A DNA stretch of 64,000 bases from Bacteroidales bacterium (lineage in GTDB: Bacteria > Bacteroidota > Bacteroidia > Bacteroidales > F082): contig JAFZXP010000047.1 of assembly GCA_017616735.1 (NCBI GenBank), positions 34,359 to 98,358 of the forward strand, in the 5' to 3' direction. A program made the position numbers and the translations under genes. Positions 56,071 to 64,000 of the stretch are shown here, in pieces. Every line of letters starts with the position of its first letter. The first letter of the stretch is position 1. The notes under the pieces are model-generated. The model searched no databases. It saw only the letters and a list, made by a program, of their open reading frames with translations, and was not told where the DNA came from.

Positions 56071-57005
56071 TATTTTATAAAAAATATTGATAAAACTCCA
56101 ATTAACATACTGGTTTTCAAAAACATAGACTGAAGACGGAACTGGTTTTCAGTTCTCAGCGATTTGTCAGTCAACAGAATACAATTGTTTAGCGCCACAA
56201 AAAACGCCAAAACACCCGATGCATAAAGCATGTGATGCGTGATTTTAAAACCTAATTCGCTAAAATAATCAGCCGCATTCCAAATCATGACACATGTTGC
56301 AAAACTCAAAGCAATCACAATGATTTGAGCCGCTGTCATACCCCAAACAATAGGAATCGTGCGGCAATGCTGGTATCCGTCACCTTTCACATCCTGCACA
56401 TCTTTCACAATTTCGCGAATCAAAGTCATAATGAAGGCGAAAACAGTGTAAATCAACACAATTCGCAAAGTCACATGCATCCACTCCTGGTTTTCAAGCA
56501 GCATAGCCTCATCGCCCAACATTGCCAAAATCTGGAAAAGCCATGGCAAAAACACTGCAAATGCAACTGATAATGAAACGATTAAGTTCCCGATTACAAG
56601 TTGTTTCTTATATCTGCTTGAATAACTGTATAAAAAGCATGCCAACAGTATCAAACTTGCAAATACGGTGATAAAATTCCTTCCGGTTGCCATCAAACTT
56701 GCAGCAAGTCCACAGCCCAAACCAATGACTGTCAATGCAATATAAAAAACATTACTTTGTTTCTCGGTAAAAATCTCACCAACAATCCGCTTGTTCGGCT
56801 TGTTTACGGCGTCAATTTCCATGTCGAAAATATCATTTATGACATAGCCGCCGGCTTGTATCAGCACCATTGAAACAACCAATAAAGTAAACTGGAGGCC
56901 GCCAGGCATTCCCATAATGCAATGCCACACCAGACACATGGTCAATGCCGTGATAAGCAGATTCAGCCATCTGACCAATTTGAAAAAAGAGCCTAATTTC
57001 TTCAT
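56070..57005 (-). CDS. UbiA-family prenyltransferase
   Basis: The start is the ATG at 57005, overlapping the kdsC stop (TAATG), giving 311 residues. The aspartate-rich motif NDIFDMEIDAVNKPNKR and a second motif with EIVKDVQDVKGD define the family, among eight or so membrane helices. The closest class is geranylgeranylglycerol-phosphate geranylgeranyltransferase-like proteins of Bacteroidota. The acceptor is uncertain. Confidence 0.85.
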   Translation of the reverse strand: MKKLGSFFKLVRWLNLLITALTMCLVWHCIMGMPGGLQFTLLVVSMVLIQAGGYVINDIFDMEIDAVNKPNKRIVGEIFTEKQSNVFYIALTVIGLGCGLAASLMATGRNFITVFASLILLACFLYSYSSRYKKQLVIGNLIVSLSVAFAVFLPWLFQILAMLGDEAMLLENQEWMHVTLRIVLIYTVFAFIMTLIREIVKDVQDVKGDGYQHCRTIPIVWGMTAAQIIVIALSFATCVMIWNAADYFSELGFKITHHMLYASGVLAFFVALNNCILLTDKSLRTENQFRLQSMFLKTSMLIGVLSIFFIK

Positions 57006-57529
57006 TACCACAAATGATTTTCAAAGTCCTTCATCCATTTGTCCTGAACCTTCATCACCTGTTCAATGATGTCGCGCACAGCACCTTTTCCGCCGTTTTT
57101 GTGGCTGATGTATACACTAATCTGCTTGATTTCCTCAGATGCATCAGCTGGACAGACAGGCACTCCAACCATCTGCATCACAGGGTAATCAGGCATGTCG
57201 TCGCCCATGTACACAATATTCTCTTTCTTGAGGTTCTTTTCTTTCATATATTCCTCAAGTTTTATGATTTTATTGGGAATATGCGTAAAAACATCTTTCA
57301 CGCCAAGCATCCTCATGCGTGCGGTCATCGATTCGGCATAACCCCCCGATATCACAGCGACATTGTAGCCCAAACGCACGGCCAGCTGCAAAGCGAAACC
57401 ATCCTTCACATTGGTAGCGCGCAAACCTTCGCCATTAGGCATCATAATGACATCGCCCTGAGTCATAACTCCATCATAATCAAAGATAAAGGTAGTTACA
57501 TCCTTTAAAAGTTCTTTATAATTCTTCAT
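57005..57529 (-). CDS. kdsC: KdsC-like HAD phosphatase (KDO-8-phosphate phosphatase)
   Basis: 174 residues of a C0-type HAD phosphatase: FIFDYDGVMT nucleophile loop, AVISGGYAES and YMGDDMPDYPVMQM. It removes phosphate from KDO-8-P, fitting the lpxB neighbour. No cap domain. It overlaps the upstream gene by 14 bases. Confidence 0.9.
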   Translation of the reverse strand: MKNYKELLKDVTTFIFDYDGVMTQGDVIMMPNGEGLRATNVKDGFALQLAVRLGYNVAVISGGYAESMTARMRMLGVKDVFTHIPNKIIKLEEYMKEKNLKKENIVYMGDDMPDYPVMQMVGVPVCPADASEEIKQISVYISHKNGGKGAVRDIIEQVMKVQDKWMKDFENHLW

Positions 57530-58304
57530 CAGTTTTGTTATATTTTTCTGTTATATAATCTGTCAAAATCATGTAGATAGCAAGCTCATCGGGTTTGTAC
57601 GACAACATTTTCTCGTGTTCGCCAATTGTAGCAAAATCACCACGTCTGGCCGGGCCTGTAAGCGCTTTTTGAGGTAATGTCTCAAACGACTTTTCCATCA
57701 TCTCCATAACCAGCGGCTTCATGATAGTCAGAGGCAAGCCCTTTTCTTTCAACAGTTTATCCCCTATTCCCAGCATCACATTTGTGAAGTTGGACACAAA
57801 AACCGCACTCAGATGTATAGCTTTGCGCTGCTCGTCGTCACAAACTATCACATTATTGGAAAACAGCTCGGCAAATTCCTTAAGCGTCGCCAAATCATCT
57901 TCTGTATTGGCAAAAATCAGCAGCGGGACATCGTCAAAACGTATTTTTCGGTTTTTACTCATGGTTTGAAGCGGATAAAACACCCCGAATCTCGCAATCT
58001 TATTTAAAACCGTTGATGGCTTTGTGCCAGAAGTATGAACTACAATTCCTTTATAATCAATTAGTTGTGCCGCAACATCGGAAATTGAGTCATCATTAAC
58101 AGAAATTATGATAAAATCACTTTCCAAAACTTTTTTATAGTCGGAAACCGCCTCAACGCCCAGTTCTTCGCCCACTTGCGCCGCTTTGTTTTTATCCCTG
58201 ACGAACACACAATAAGGATTTATCCCTTTGTCTTTCATTACATTACAAAGAGTGTAAGCGACATTACCCGCTCCGATAACCGCTATTTTTCCAAATTGCA
58301 GCAT
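57516..58304 (-). CDS. DUF2520 Rossmann-fold dehydrogenase-like protein
   Basis: 262 residues. The N-terminal NAD(P)-binding motif VIGAGNVAYTLCNVM and a VHTSGTKPSTVL region lead to the DUF2520 C-terminal helical domain (KAIHLSAVFVSNFTNVMLGI). It is often found with kdsC and maf in Bacteroidota. The substrate is unknown. Confidence 0.88.
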   Translation of the reverse strand: MLQFGKIAVIGAGNVAYTLCNVMKDKGINPYCVFVRDKNKAAQVGEELGVEAVSDYKKVLESDFIIISVNDDSISDVAAQLIDYKGIVVHTSGTKPSTVLNKIARFGVFYPLQTMSKNRKIRFDDVPLLIFANTEDDLATLKEFAELFSNNVIVCDDEQRKAIHLSAVFVSNFTNVMLGIGDKLLKEKGLPLTIMKPLVMEMMEKSFETLPQKALTGPARRGDFATIGEHEKMLSYKPDELAIYMILTDYITEKYNKTDEEL

Positions 58305-58445
58305 ACATTTATTTTAACCTACGAAATTACAATTTTTTTTTCAATGCTTGAAAATACTGCTAAATTTTTCTTTGTATAATGAAATTTTTGCAATATTTTT
58401 GCGTTTGTTTTGTTAGTATAACAACATTAAAAAATCGCTATTAAA

Positions 58446-59438
58446 ATGATTGAAACAGACATTCGCGAACTTAACGAAAAAATTCAGAGAGAGAGTCAGT
58501 TTATCGACCTCATCAATATGGAAATGAGCAAGGTCATCGTGGGACAGCGCCACATGACAGAGCGTCTGCTTATCGGTTTACTCTCAAACGGCCACATTCT
58601 TTTGGAAGGTGTGCCTGGCTTGGCAAAAACCAAAGCCATCAAAACCTTGGCCGAGATAGTTGACGCCGACTTCAGCCGCATTCAGTTCACTCCCGACCTG
58701 TTGCCTGCCGACCTTGTAGGTACCATGATATACAGCCAGAAGAAAGAGGAATTCATAGTGCGCAAGGGCCCCGTCTTCGCAAACTTCGTGTTGGCCGACG
58801 AGATTAACCGTTCACCTGCAAAGGTGCAGAGCGCTTTGCTTGAAGCCATGCAGGAGCATCAGGTAACCATCGGCGAAAACACATTCTCATTGCCCGATCC
58901 ATTCCTTGTAATGGCAACCCAGAACCCTATCGAGCAGGAAGGCACATATCCTCTGCCGGAAGCTCAGGTTGACCGTTTCATGCTCAAAGTTGTTATCGAC
59001 TATCCTAAGAAGGAAGAGGAAAAAGTGATTCTGCGTCAGAACATCGACAAGGAATACCCCGAGGTGCACAAGGTGACATCAACCAAAGACATACTTGCAG
59101 CCCGCAAGGTCTGCCGTGAAGTTTATCTTGATGAAAAGATTGAAAACTACATCACCGACATAGTATTCGCATCACGTTATCCTGAAGAATACAAGCTGAA
59201 AAAATTCGCCGGCATGATCAGTTACGGCGGTTCTCCACGTGCATCCATCAATCTGGCTTTGGCAGCAAAAGCATATGCCTTTATCAAGCGCCGTGGCTAT
59301 GTAATTCCGGAGGATGTGCGCGCCGTGGCCCCAGATGTCTTGCGCCACCGTATTGGCCTGACATACGAAGCCGAGGCTGAGAACATCACAACCGAAGATA
59401 TCATCAATGAGATTTTGAATATTGTTGAAGTGCCGTAA
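58446..59438 (+). CDS. MoxR-type AAA+ ATPase
   Basis: 330 residues. Walker A GVPGLAKTKAIK, Walker B VFANFVLADEINR and sensor region VMATQNPIEQEGTYPLPEAQ are the MoxR signature. These ATPases act as chaperones for the VWA proteins in the same operon. It is the first gene of the bat operon. Confidence 0.95.
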   Translation: MIETDIRELNEKIQRESQFIDLINMEMSKVIVGQRHMTERLLIGLLSNGHILLEGVPGLAKTKAIKTLAEIVDADFSRIQFTPDLLPADLVGTMIYSQKKEEFIVRKGPVFANFVLADEINRSPAKVQSALLEAMQEHQVTIGENTFSLPDPFLVMATQNPIEQEGTYPLPEAQVDRFMLKVVIDYPKKEEEKVILRQNIDKEYPEVHKVTSTKDILAARKVCREVYLDEKIENYITDIVFASRYPEEYKLKKFAGMISYGGSPRASINLALAAKAYAFIKRRGYVIPEDVRAVAPDVLRHRIGLTYEAEAENITTEDIINEILNIVEVP

Positions 59439-59511
59439 CAGTTACCAGTTAGCAGTTAGCAGTTACCAGTTAGAAGTTAGAAGTTTGAAGTTTGGAGTTT
59501 GAAGTTGGTTT
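59438..59511. repeat. Intergenic short-word repeat, family B, within the bat operon
   Basis: CAGTTACCAGTTAGCAGTTA, then AGAAGTTAGAAGTTTG and AGTTTGGAGTTTGAAGTTGG. It lies between the MoxR gene and the DUF58 gene and ends 4 bases before the latter's ATG. One-sided here: no clear complementary arm. Confidence 0.75.
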
Positions 59512-60390
59512 ATGGAAGCAACTGAATTATTCAAAAAAGTCAGGAAAATCGAGATAAAGACGCGAGGTCTGACCAACCACATTTTTTCAGGTCAGTACCA
59601 CAGCGCCTTCAAGGGTCGTGGTATGACATTCAGCGAGGTGCGCGAATACCAGTATGGTGACGACATCCGCAACATCGACTGGAATGTGACTGCCCGATTC
59701 AACCGTCCTTTTGTCAAGATTTTCGAGGAAGAGCGCGAGATGACGGTGATGCTGCTGGTCGACGTTTCCGGATCGAACGATTTCGGATCGATTGAAGCCA
59801 CCAAGCGCGACATCACGGCTGAGTTGGCGGCTGTGCTGGCTTTTTCGGCTATACAGAACAACGACAAAGTGGGCGTGATATTCTTCAGCGACCAAATTGA
59901 GAAGTTCATCCCGCCTAAGAAAGGCTCGAGTCATATACTGCGCATCATACGCGAAATAGTGACTTTCAAGCCGCAGCACAAAGGCACCGATATAGGCGAA
60001 GGACTGAAATTCCTGACAAGTGCAATCAAAAAGCGCACCACCGCTTTCCTGATTTCCGACTTCGTGACAAGCAAGCCATTTGAACAGGAGATGCGTATAG
60101 CGGCCAGAAAGCACGACCTTATATCGTTGAGAATAACCGACAAGCGCGAGCTTATCATTCCGAAAATAGGATTAGTGAAGTTTCGCGACAATGAAACCGA
60201 CAAGGAGGTTTGGGTCGACACTTCGACAAGTGCGTGGAATGAGGCATATCAGAAATATGTGCAACACACCACCACTTCACTCAGCAAGACCTTTGCCAAC
60301 AACGGTGTGGACAACACATTGATATACACCGACGAAGACTACGTCAAGCCTCTTATGCAACTGTTTAAAAGAAGAGAATCGAGAAGATGA
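59512..60390 (+). CDS. DUF58 protein (VWA-like, bat operon)
   Basis: 292 residues. FKGRGMTFSEVREYQYGDDI and RNIDWNVTARFNRPFVKIFE are the DUF58 motif, followed by the VWA fold with LLVDVSGSNDFG. It is the usual partner of MoxR ATPases. It overlaps the next gene by 4 bases. Confidence 0.93.
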   Translation: MEATELFKKVRKIEIKTRGLTNHIFSGQYHSAFKGRGMTFSEVREYQYGDDIRNIDWNVTARFNRPFVKIFEEEREMTVMLLVDVSGSNDFGSIEATKRDITAELAAVLAFSAIQNNDKVGVIFFSDQIEKFIPPKKGSSHILRIIREIVTFKPQHKGTDIGEGLKFLTSAIKKRTTAFLISDFVTSKPFEQEMRIAARKHDLISLRITDKRELIIPKIGLVKFRDNETDKEVWVDTSTSAWNEAYQKYVQHTTTSLSKTFANNGVDNTLIYTDEDYVKPLMQLFKRRESRR

Positions 60391-61361
60391 AGAAACTTTG
60401 TTTCATATTGTTGTTCGCTTTAATGGATGCGCTCGGCACACAGTGCCTCGCGCAAGTCGCCTTTTTGCAAGGATCGGCTGATGCCGACACCATTCTGGTT
60501 GGGCAACCTTTTGATTACAAATTGTCGCTTAAAATTCCCAAAGATTACTTTGTGGAATGGCAACAGTTCGGCGACACTTTAAGCAAATCAATCGACATCA
60601 TTGACATGGGCGATGTGACGACCACGCCTACCAGCAGCGGTAACAATGTCATCATGGAGCGGCATCTGACATTGACATCGTTCGACACAGGCTACGTTTA
60701 TGTGCCTGAAATCAGTGTATCGTACAGTACAAGCATTCACGACAGCATCCGCCATTCGCTCTACACCGACGAAGCCGAGATTTACGTGACCACTGTGGCC
60801 GTTGACACCACCCAAGCGTTCCGTCAGATAAAAGGCGTTGTCAGACAAGGTTTAACGGCTAAAGAGGTATTTCCTTGGGCCGGGGCATTTTTGGCGCTGG
60901 CCGGCTTAGCTTTTCTGATTTATTATCTGTCGAAACGCAAGAAAACTGTCGACACTCCGACCGAAGAAAAGAAGAAACCGGTAATTCCGGCCATTGTAAC
61001 AGCCCGTGCAAAGCTTGCCGAGATGAAAGACGGCGAAATGTGGAACTCCACAATGACCAAAGATTATTACACCGACCTCACCGATATCGCCAGAGAGTAT
61101 CTGGAGGGTCAGTTTGAAATCGACGCCGTAGAGATGACAACCGACGAGATAATGGAGGAAGTGAGCGCACTGAATCTTAACCAGTCCGTCAAGGACAAGC
61201 TGCGTGACACATTGGTTACAGCCGACTTTGTGAAGTTTGCGAAAGCCCAACCGTCGGCCCAGCAGAACAAACAGTCGTTTGTCGACATCAACAGCTTTGT
61301 TGAAGACAGTTACGCTTTCTTCAAGGAAGAAGAGCAAAAGAAGAAGGAGGAAGAGCAATGA
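60387..61361 (+). CDS. BatD-like single-span membrane protein
   Basis: 324 residues. A signal peptide (to CLAQ), a beta-rich periplasmic part, a membrane helix (FPWAGAFLALAGLAFLIYYL) and a cytoplasmic helical tail rich in Lys/Glu are seen. The position between DUF58 and BatA matches the small BatD-type/DUF4381 proteins. The C terminus is low complexity (KEEEQKKKEEEQ). Confidence 0.75.
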   Translation: MKKLCFILLFALMDALGTQCLAQVAFLQGSADADTILVGQPFDYKLSLKIPKDYFVEWQQFGDTLSKSIDIIDMGDVTTTPTSSGNNVIMERHLTLTSFDTGYVYVPEISVSYSTSIHDSIRHSLYTDEAEIYVTTVAVDTTQAFRQIKGVVRQGLTAKEVFPWAGAFLALAGLAFLIYYLSKRKKTVDTPTEEKKKPVIPAIVTARAKLAEMKDGEMWNSTMTKDYYTDLTDIAREYLEGQFEIDAVEMTTDEIMEEVSALNLNQSVKDKLRDTLVTADFVKFAKAQPSAQQNKQSFVDINSFVEDSYAFFKEEEQKKKEEEQ

Positions 61362-62356
61362 ATTCCATAGAATTTGCATCGCCATATTTCCTTTACGGAT
61401 TGATTATCATTCCGTTGTTTGTCGCATGGTATATTTTCCGCGGCAGAAAGCATCAGGCCTACGTTAAATTTACCGACACGAGCTTTTTCAATGGAATGAC
61501 CCGAAGCTGGAGAATTTACGCGCGTCATCTGCTTTTCGCATTGGACATGTGTGCTTTGGCACTGCTAATCATTGCATTGGCACGCCCTCAGAGCAGTTCA
61601 ACCAACCGTAAAATCAATGTGGAGGGAATAGACATAGTTCTGACCATGGATATCTCGAGCAGTATGTTGGCTCAAGATCTGAAACCCGACAGACTTGAAG
61701 CCGCCAAAAACGTGGGTGCCGACTTCGTCAAGGGACGTCCCGGTGACAGAATGGGTTTGGTGGTTTTCGCCAGCGAAACCTTCACCCAAGTGCCTCTTAC
61801 CACCGACCACACCATGCTTCTCAACATGATGAAAGACATGAAGTGCGGCATGTTGGAAGACGGCACAGCCATAGGCGACGGTCTGGCTTCGTCGGTCAAC
61901 CGACTTAAAGACAGCGAAGCCATATCCAAAGTTGTGATTTTGCTCACCGATGGCGACAACAACGCCGGTTCGGTCGACCCTTCCACAGCGGCCGAGATGG
62001 CCAAGATATTCGGTATCAGAGTGTATACCATAGGTGTGGGCACAAGAGGCACGGCTCCGTATCCGGCCCAGACACCTTTCGGCGGCATACAGATGATACA
62101 GATTCCGGTTACCATCAACGAGCCATTGCTGCAGCAGATAGCCGACGAGACCGGCGGCAAATATTACCGCGCGACATCAACCGAGAAGTTAAGACAAATC
62201 TACGATGAAATCGACCAACTGGAGCGTTCCAAGATAGAAATCAACGAGTTTACACGCAAACACGAGGAGTTCTTACCGTTTGTATTGTGGGGCTTGGCTT
62301 TGCTTCTGCTGGGATTTATACTTAAGAGCACTATTTTTAAGACATTAACGGATTAG
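61358..62356 (+). CDS. batA: BatA, VWA-domain membrane protein
   Basis: 332 residues. Two N-terminal membrane helices, a VWA domain with the MIDAS motif DISSSM and later T/D residues (LLTDGDNNAG), and a C-terminal membrane helix are present. Bat proteins are linked to aerotolerance and stress in Bacteroides. It overlaps the upstream gene by 4 bases. Confidence 0.93.
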   Translation: MNSIEFASPYFLYGLIIIPLFVAWYIFRGRKHQAYVKFTDTSFFNGMTRSWRIYARHLLFALDMCALALLIIALARPQSSSTNRKINVEGIDIVLTMDISSSMLAQDLKPDRLEAAKNVGADFVKGRPGDRMGLVVFASETFTQVPLTTDHTMLLNMMKDMKCGMLEDGTAIGDGLASSVNRLKDSEAISKVVILLTDGDNNAGSVDPSTAAEMAKIFGIRVYTIGVGTRGTAPYPAQTPFGGIQMIQIPVTINEPLLQQIADETGGKYYRATSTEKLRQIYDEIDQLERSKIEINEFTRKHEEFLPFVLWGLALLLLGFILKSTIFKTLTD

Positions 62357-62361
62357 GATAT

Positions 62362-63426
62362 ATGGAAACTAACATTTTAAGATTTGAAAATCCTCAGTAT
62401 CTGTACTGGCTGTTGATTATACCGGTGCTGGTGGCTGTTTACGTCCTGATTCGCATATGGAACAAAAAACAGTTTGAACGTTTTGCCAACATCAGACTGC
62501 GCGAGTATCTTGTGCCGATGTTCTCATCTGCCAGAGCCAACATCAAATTTGTCATATTCACATTGGCGATAGTTCTATTAATAATAGGTGCGGCTAATCT
62601 GCAGTCTGGTTCGAAAATGGAAAAGGTGAAACGCGAAGGAATAGACATTTTCCTTTGTGTCGACATCTCCAATTCGATGCATGCCGAAGACATAGCCCCA
62701 AACCGTCTGGAGCGCTCCAAGCAAGCCATTTATAAGCTTATCTCAAAACTTGGTGGCGACAGAATAGGGGTTATAGTGTTTGCAGGCAACGCTTATGTGC
62801 AATTGCCGATAACCACAGACTACTCAGCAGCCAAGATGTTCCTTTCGACTGTCGACACCGACCTCATCCCAACGCAGGGTACCGAGATTGGAAGAGCTAT
62901 TGAACTGGCTGTCAAGAGTTTCGGCGAAAGCGAGCATAGCAAAGCCATCGTTATCATTTCAGACGGTGAAGACCACGAGAACGGCGACGCTGTGAAAGCG
63001 GCCCAGGAAGCCGCCAAAAACGGAATCAAGATTTACACTATAGGCATGGGCTTGGACGAAGGCGCCCCTATCCCACTCTACAACCAGTACGGCAAACGCA
63101 CAGGCTACAAAAAAGACAAGGAAGGCAATGTGGTCATCACCAAGCTTGACGACCATATTTTGCGACAGATAGCTGAGATAGGCGACGGAATATACGTTAG
63201 GGCAAGCAACTCAAACGTTGGCCTCGACAAGATCTACGACGACATCAGCAACGCTAAGAAATCAGAGATAGAATCAAAGATGTTCACCGATTACGAAGAC
63301 CGTTTCCAATGGTTTGTCGGCGCAGCTATCATTTTGATAATCATTGAGATTTTGATATCATCCGGTAAAAGAGGCTGGGAATTGAATTTTAAATTTTTTG
63401 AACCTGACAATGAAAACAATAAATAA
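62362..63426 (+). CDS. batB: BatB, VWA-domain membrane protein
   Basis: 354 residues, same layout as BatA: membrane helices, VWA domain with DISNSM and VIISDGEDHENG, C-terminal membrane helix. BatA and BatB are thought to act as a pair. It overlaps batC by 17 bases. Confidence 0.93.
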   Translation: METNILRFENPQYLYWLLIIPVLVAVYVLIRIWNKKQFERFANIRLREYLVPMFSSARANIKFVIFTLAIVLLIIGAANLQSGSKMEKVKREGIDIFLCVDISNSMHAEDIAPNRLERSKQAIYKLISKLGGDRIGVIVFAGNAYVQLPITTDYSAAKMFLSTVDTDLIPTQGTEIGRAIELAVKSFGESEHSKAIVIISDGEDHENGDAVKAAQEAAKNGIKIYTIGMGLDEGAPIPLYNQYGKRTGYKKDKEGNVVITKLDDHILRQIAEIGDGIYVRASNSNVGLDKIYDDISNAKKSEIESKMFTDYEDRFQWFVGAAIILIIIEILISSGKRGWELNFKFFEPDNENNK

Positions 63427-64000
63427 GATAGGTATCACTTCGCTTTTGATGACACTGACGCTTGTGGCAAACGCACAGGCCAAGGAAATACGTCATGGCA
63501 ACAAGAATTACAAAAAAGGCTTTTACTCTGAAGCCGAGAAAGACTACAAGGCCTCTCTCGACAAGAAATACAACGACAAAGCCCAATTCAACCTCGGCGA
63601 TTCTTATTACAACCAAAAGAATTACGAAGAGGCTGCCAGAAGTTTCCAAAGCGTAACCGACAGGAAGGTTTCAAAGAACCTTGAAGCCGACTCATACTAC
63701 AACCTTGGCAACACCATGATGGAGCAGCAGAATTATTCCGAGGCTTTCAACGCCTACAAAAACTGCCTGAAAATCAATCCTAATGACGAGGATGCACGCT
63801 ACAATTTGGAATATGCCCGCCAGAAAATGATTCTGCAACAGCAGCAACAACAGCAAAACCAACAGAATCAGCAAAATCAGCAGCAGAATCAAGACAACAA
63901 GGATAATCAGGATCAGCAGCAACAACCGCAGCAACAGCAGCAAAATCAGGATAACAAAGATCAAGAGCAGCAAGAGCAACAGCAGCAACAACAACAGCAA
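63410..64000 (+). CDS. batC: BatC, TPR protein with glutamine-rich tail (3' end outside window)
   Basis: The frame begins MKTINKIGITSLLMTLTLVA with a signal peptide ending in ANAQA. TPR repeats follow (NKNYKKGFYSEAEKDYKASL, DSYYNLGNTMMEQQNYSEAF). From residue ~140 the chain is almost only Gln, Asn and Asp, to the window edge. The minus-strand poly-Leu frame here is just its complement. BatC binds partner Bat proteins in the periplasm (family knowledge). Confidence 0.9.
   Translation, partial: MKTINKIGITSLLMTLTLVANAQAKEIRHGNKNYKKGFYSEAEKDYKASLDKKYNDKAQFNLGDSYYNQKNYEEAARSFQSVTDRKVSKNLEADSYYNLGNTMMEQQNYSEAFNAYKNCLKINPNDEDARYNLEYARQKMILQQQQQQQNQQNQQNQQQNQDNKDNQDQQQQPQQQQQNQDNKDQEQQEQQQQQQQQ

Noticed and set aside
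63692-64000. Minus-strand poly-leucine frame at the window end
   Set aside because: It is the complement of the glutamine-rich tail of BatC.

Overview
The window comes from a member of the Bacteroidota, most likely order Bacteroidales. The evidence is repeated -7 promoter boxes of the form TAnnTTTG, a PorT-family protein, the moxR/DUF58/bat aerotolerance-type operon, DUF3667 and DUF5618 proteins, and a UbiA-KdsC-DUF2520 gene run. The genus cannot be fixed from this sequence.

Layout. Positions 1-8.2 kb are chromosome: an aminotransferase end, heptose kinase, PorT-like and beta-barrel proteins, twin tRNA-Glu genes, lplA, miaB, mtaB and a PIN-domain toxin-antitoxin pair. Positions ~8.29-43.76 kb are one complete-looking Mu-like transposable prophage of about 35.5 kb. 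From 43.76 kb to the end is chromosome again: the 3' part of a PEGA-domain gene, rpsT, radC, wecB, rpsF-rpsR-rplI, a SpoU methylase, tRNA-Asp, comEC, lpxB-surE-maf-ubiA-kdsC and the bat operon, which runs off the edge.

The prophage sits inside the signal-peptide codons of the PEGA gene. Joining the 27-nt stub at 8267-8293 to 43764 onward restores an in-frame lipid-facing/secreted protein start, and both junctions carry TACTTTTA. The phage is read from the window's right end: repressor, operator and Ner/Cro-like gene, small genes, MuA transposase, MuB ATPase, GemA-like and Gam proteins. A rightward-transcribed head block follows (terminase, portal, F-like and G-like proteins). A long leftward block then carries protease/scaffold, capsid, lysis genes, contractile tail, baseplate and fibres. 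It ends with a diversity-generating retroelement (DGR) and, at the far end, a three-gene operon in the place where Mu keeps com-mom.

The DGR is unambiguous: a 108-nt template repeat and a 108-nt variable repeat differ at 19 positions, all of them adenines of the template on the coding strand. A DGR in a Mu-like Bacteroides phage is already known (Hankyphage). Less familiar here are a reverse transcriptase with a ~114-residue extra C-terminal domain and no obvious Avd, and the terminal operon of a 41-aa protein, an ABC-ATPase/GNAT fusion and a formyltransferase-like protein. I propose that operon as a Mom-type DNA-modification or anti-restriction module. Other unusual points are a spanin-like pair in which the lipoprotein also has a C-terminal membrane segment, a baseplate-region protein with seven WxxxxC repeats, a minor head protein with a possible nuclease tail and no normal start codon, two tRNA-like elements in the early operon, and paired divergent late promoters sharing an identical 12-mer.
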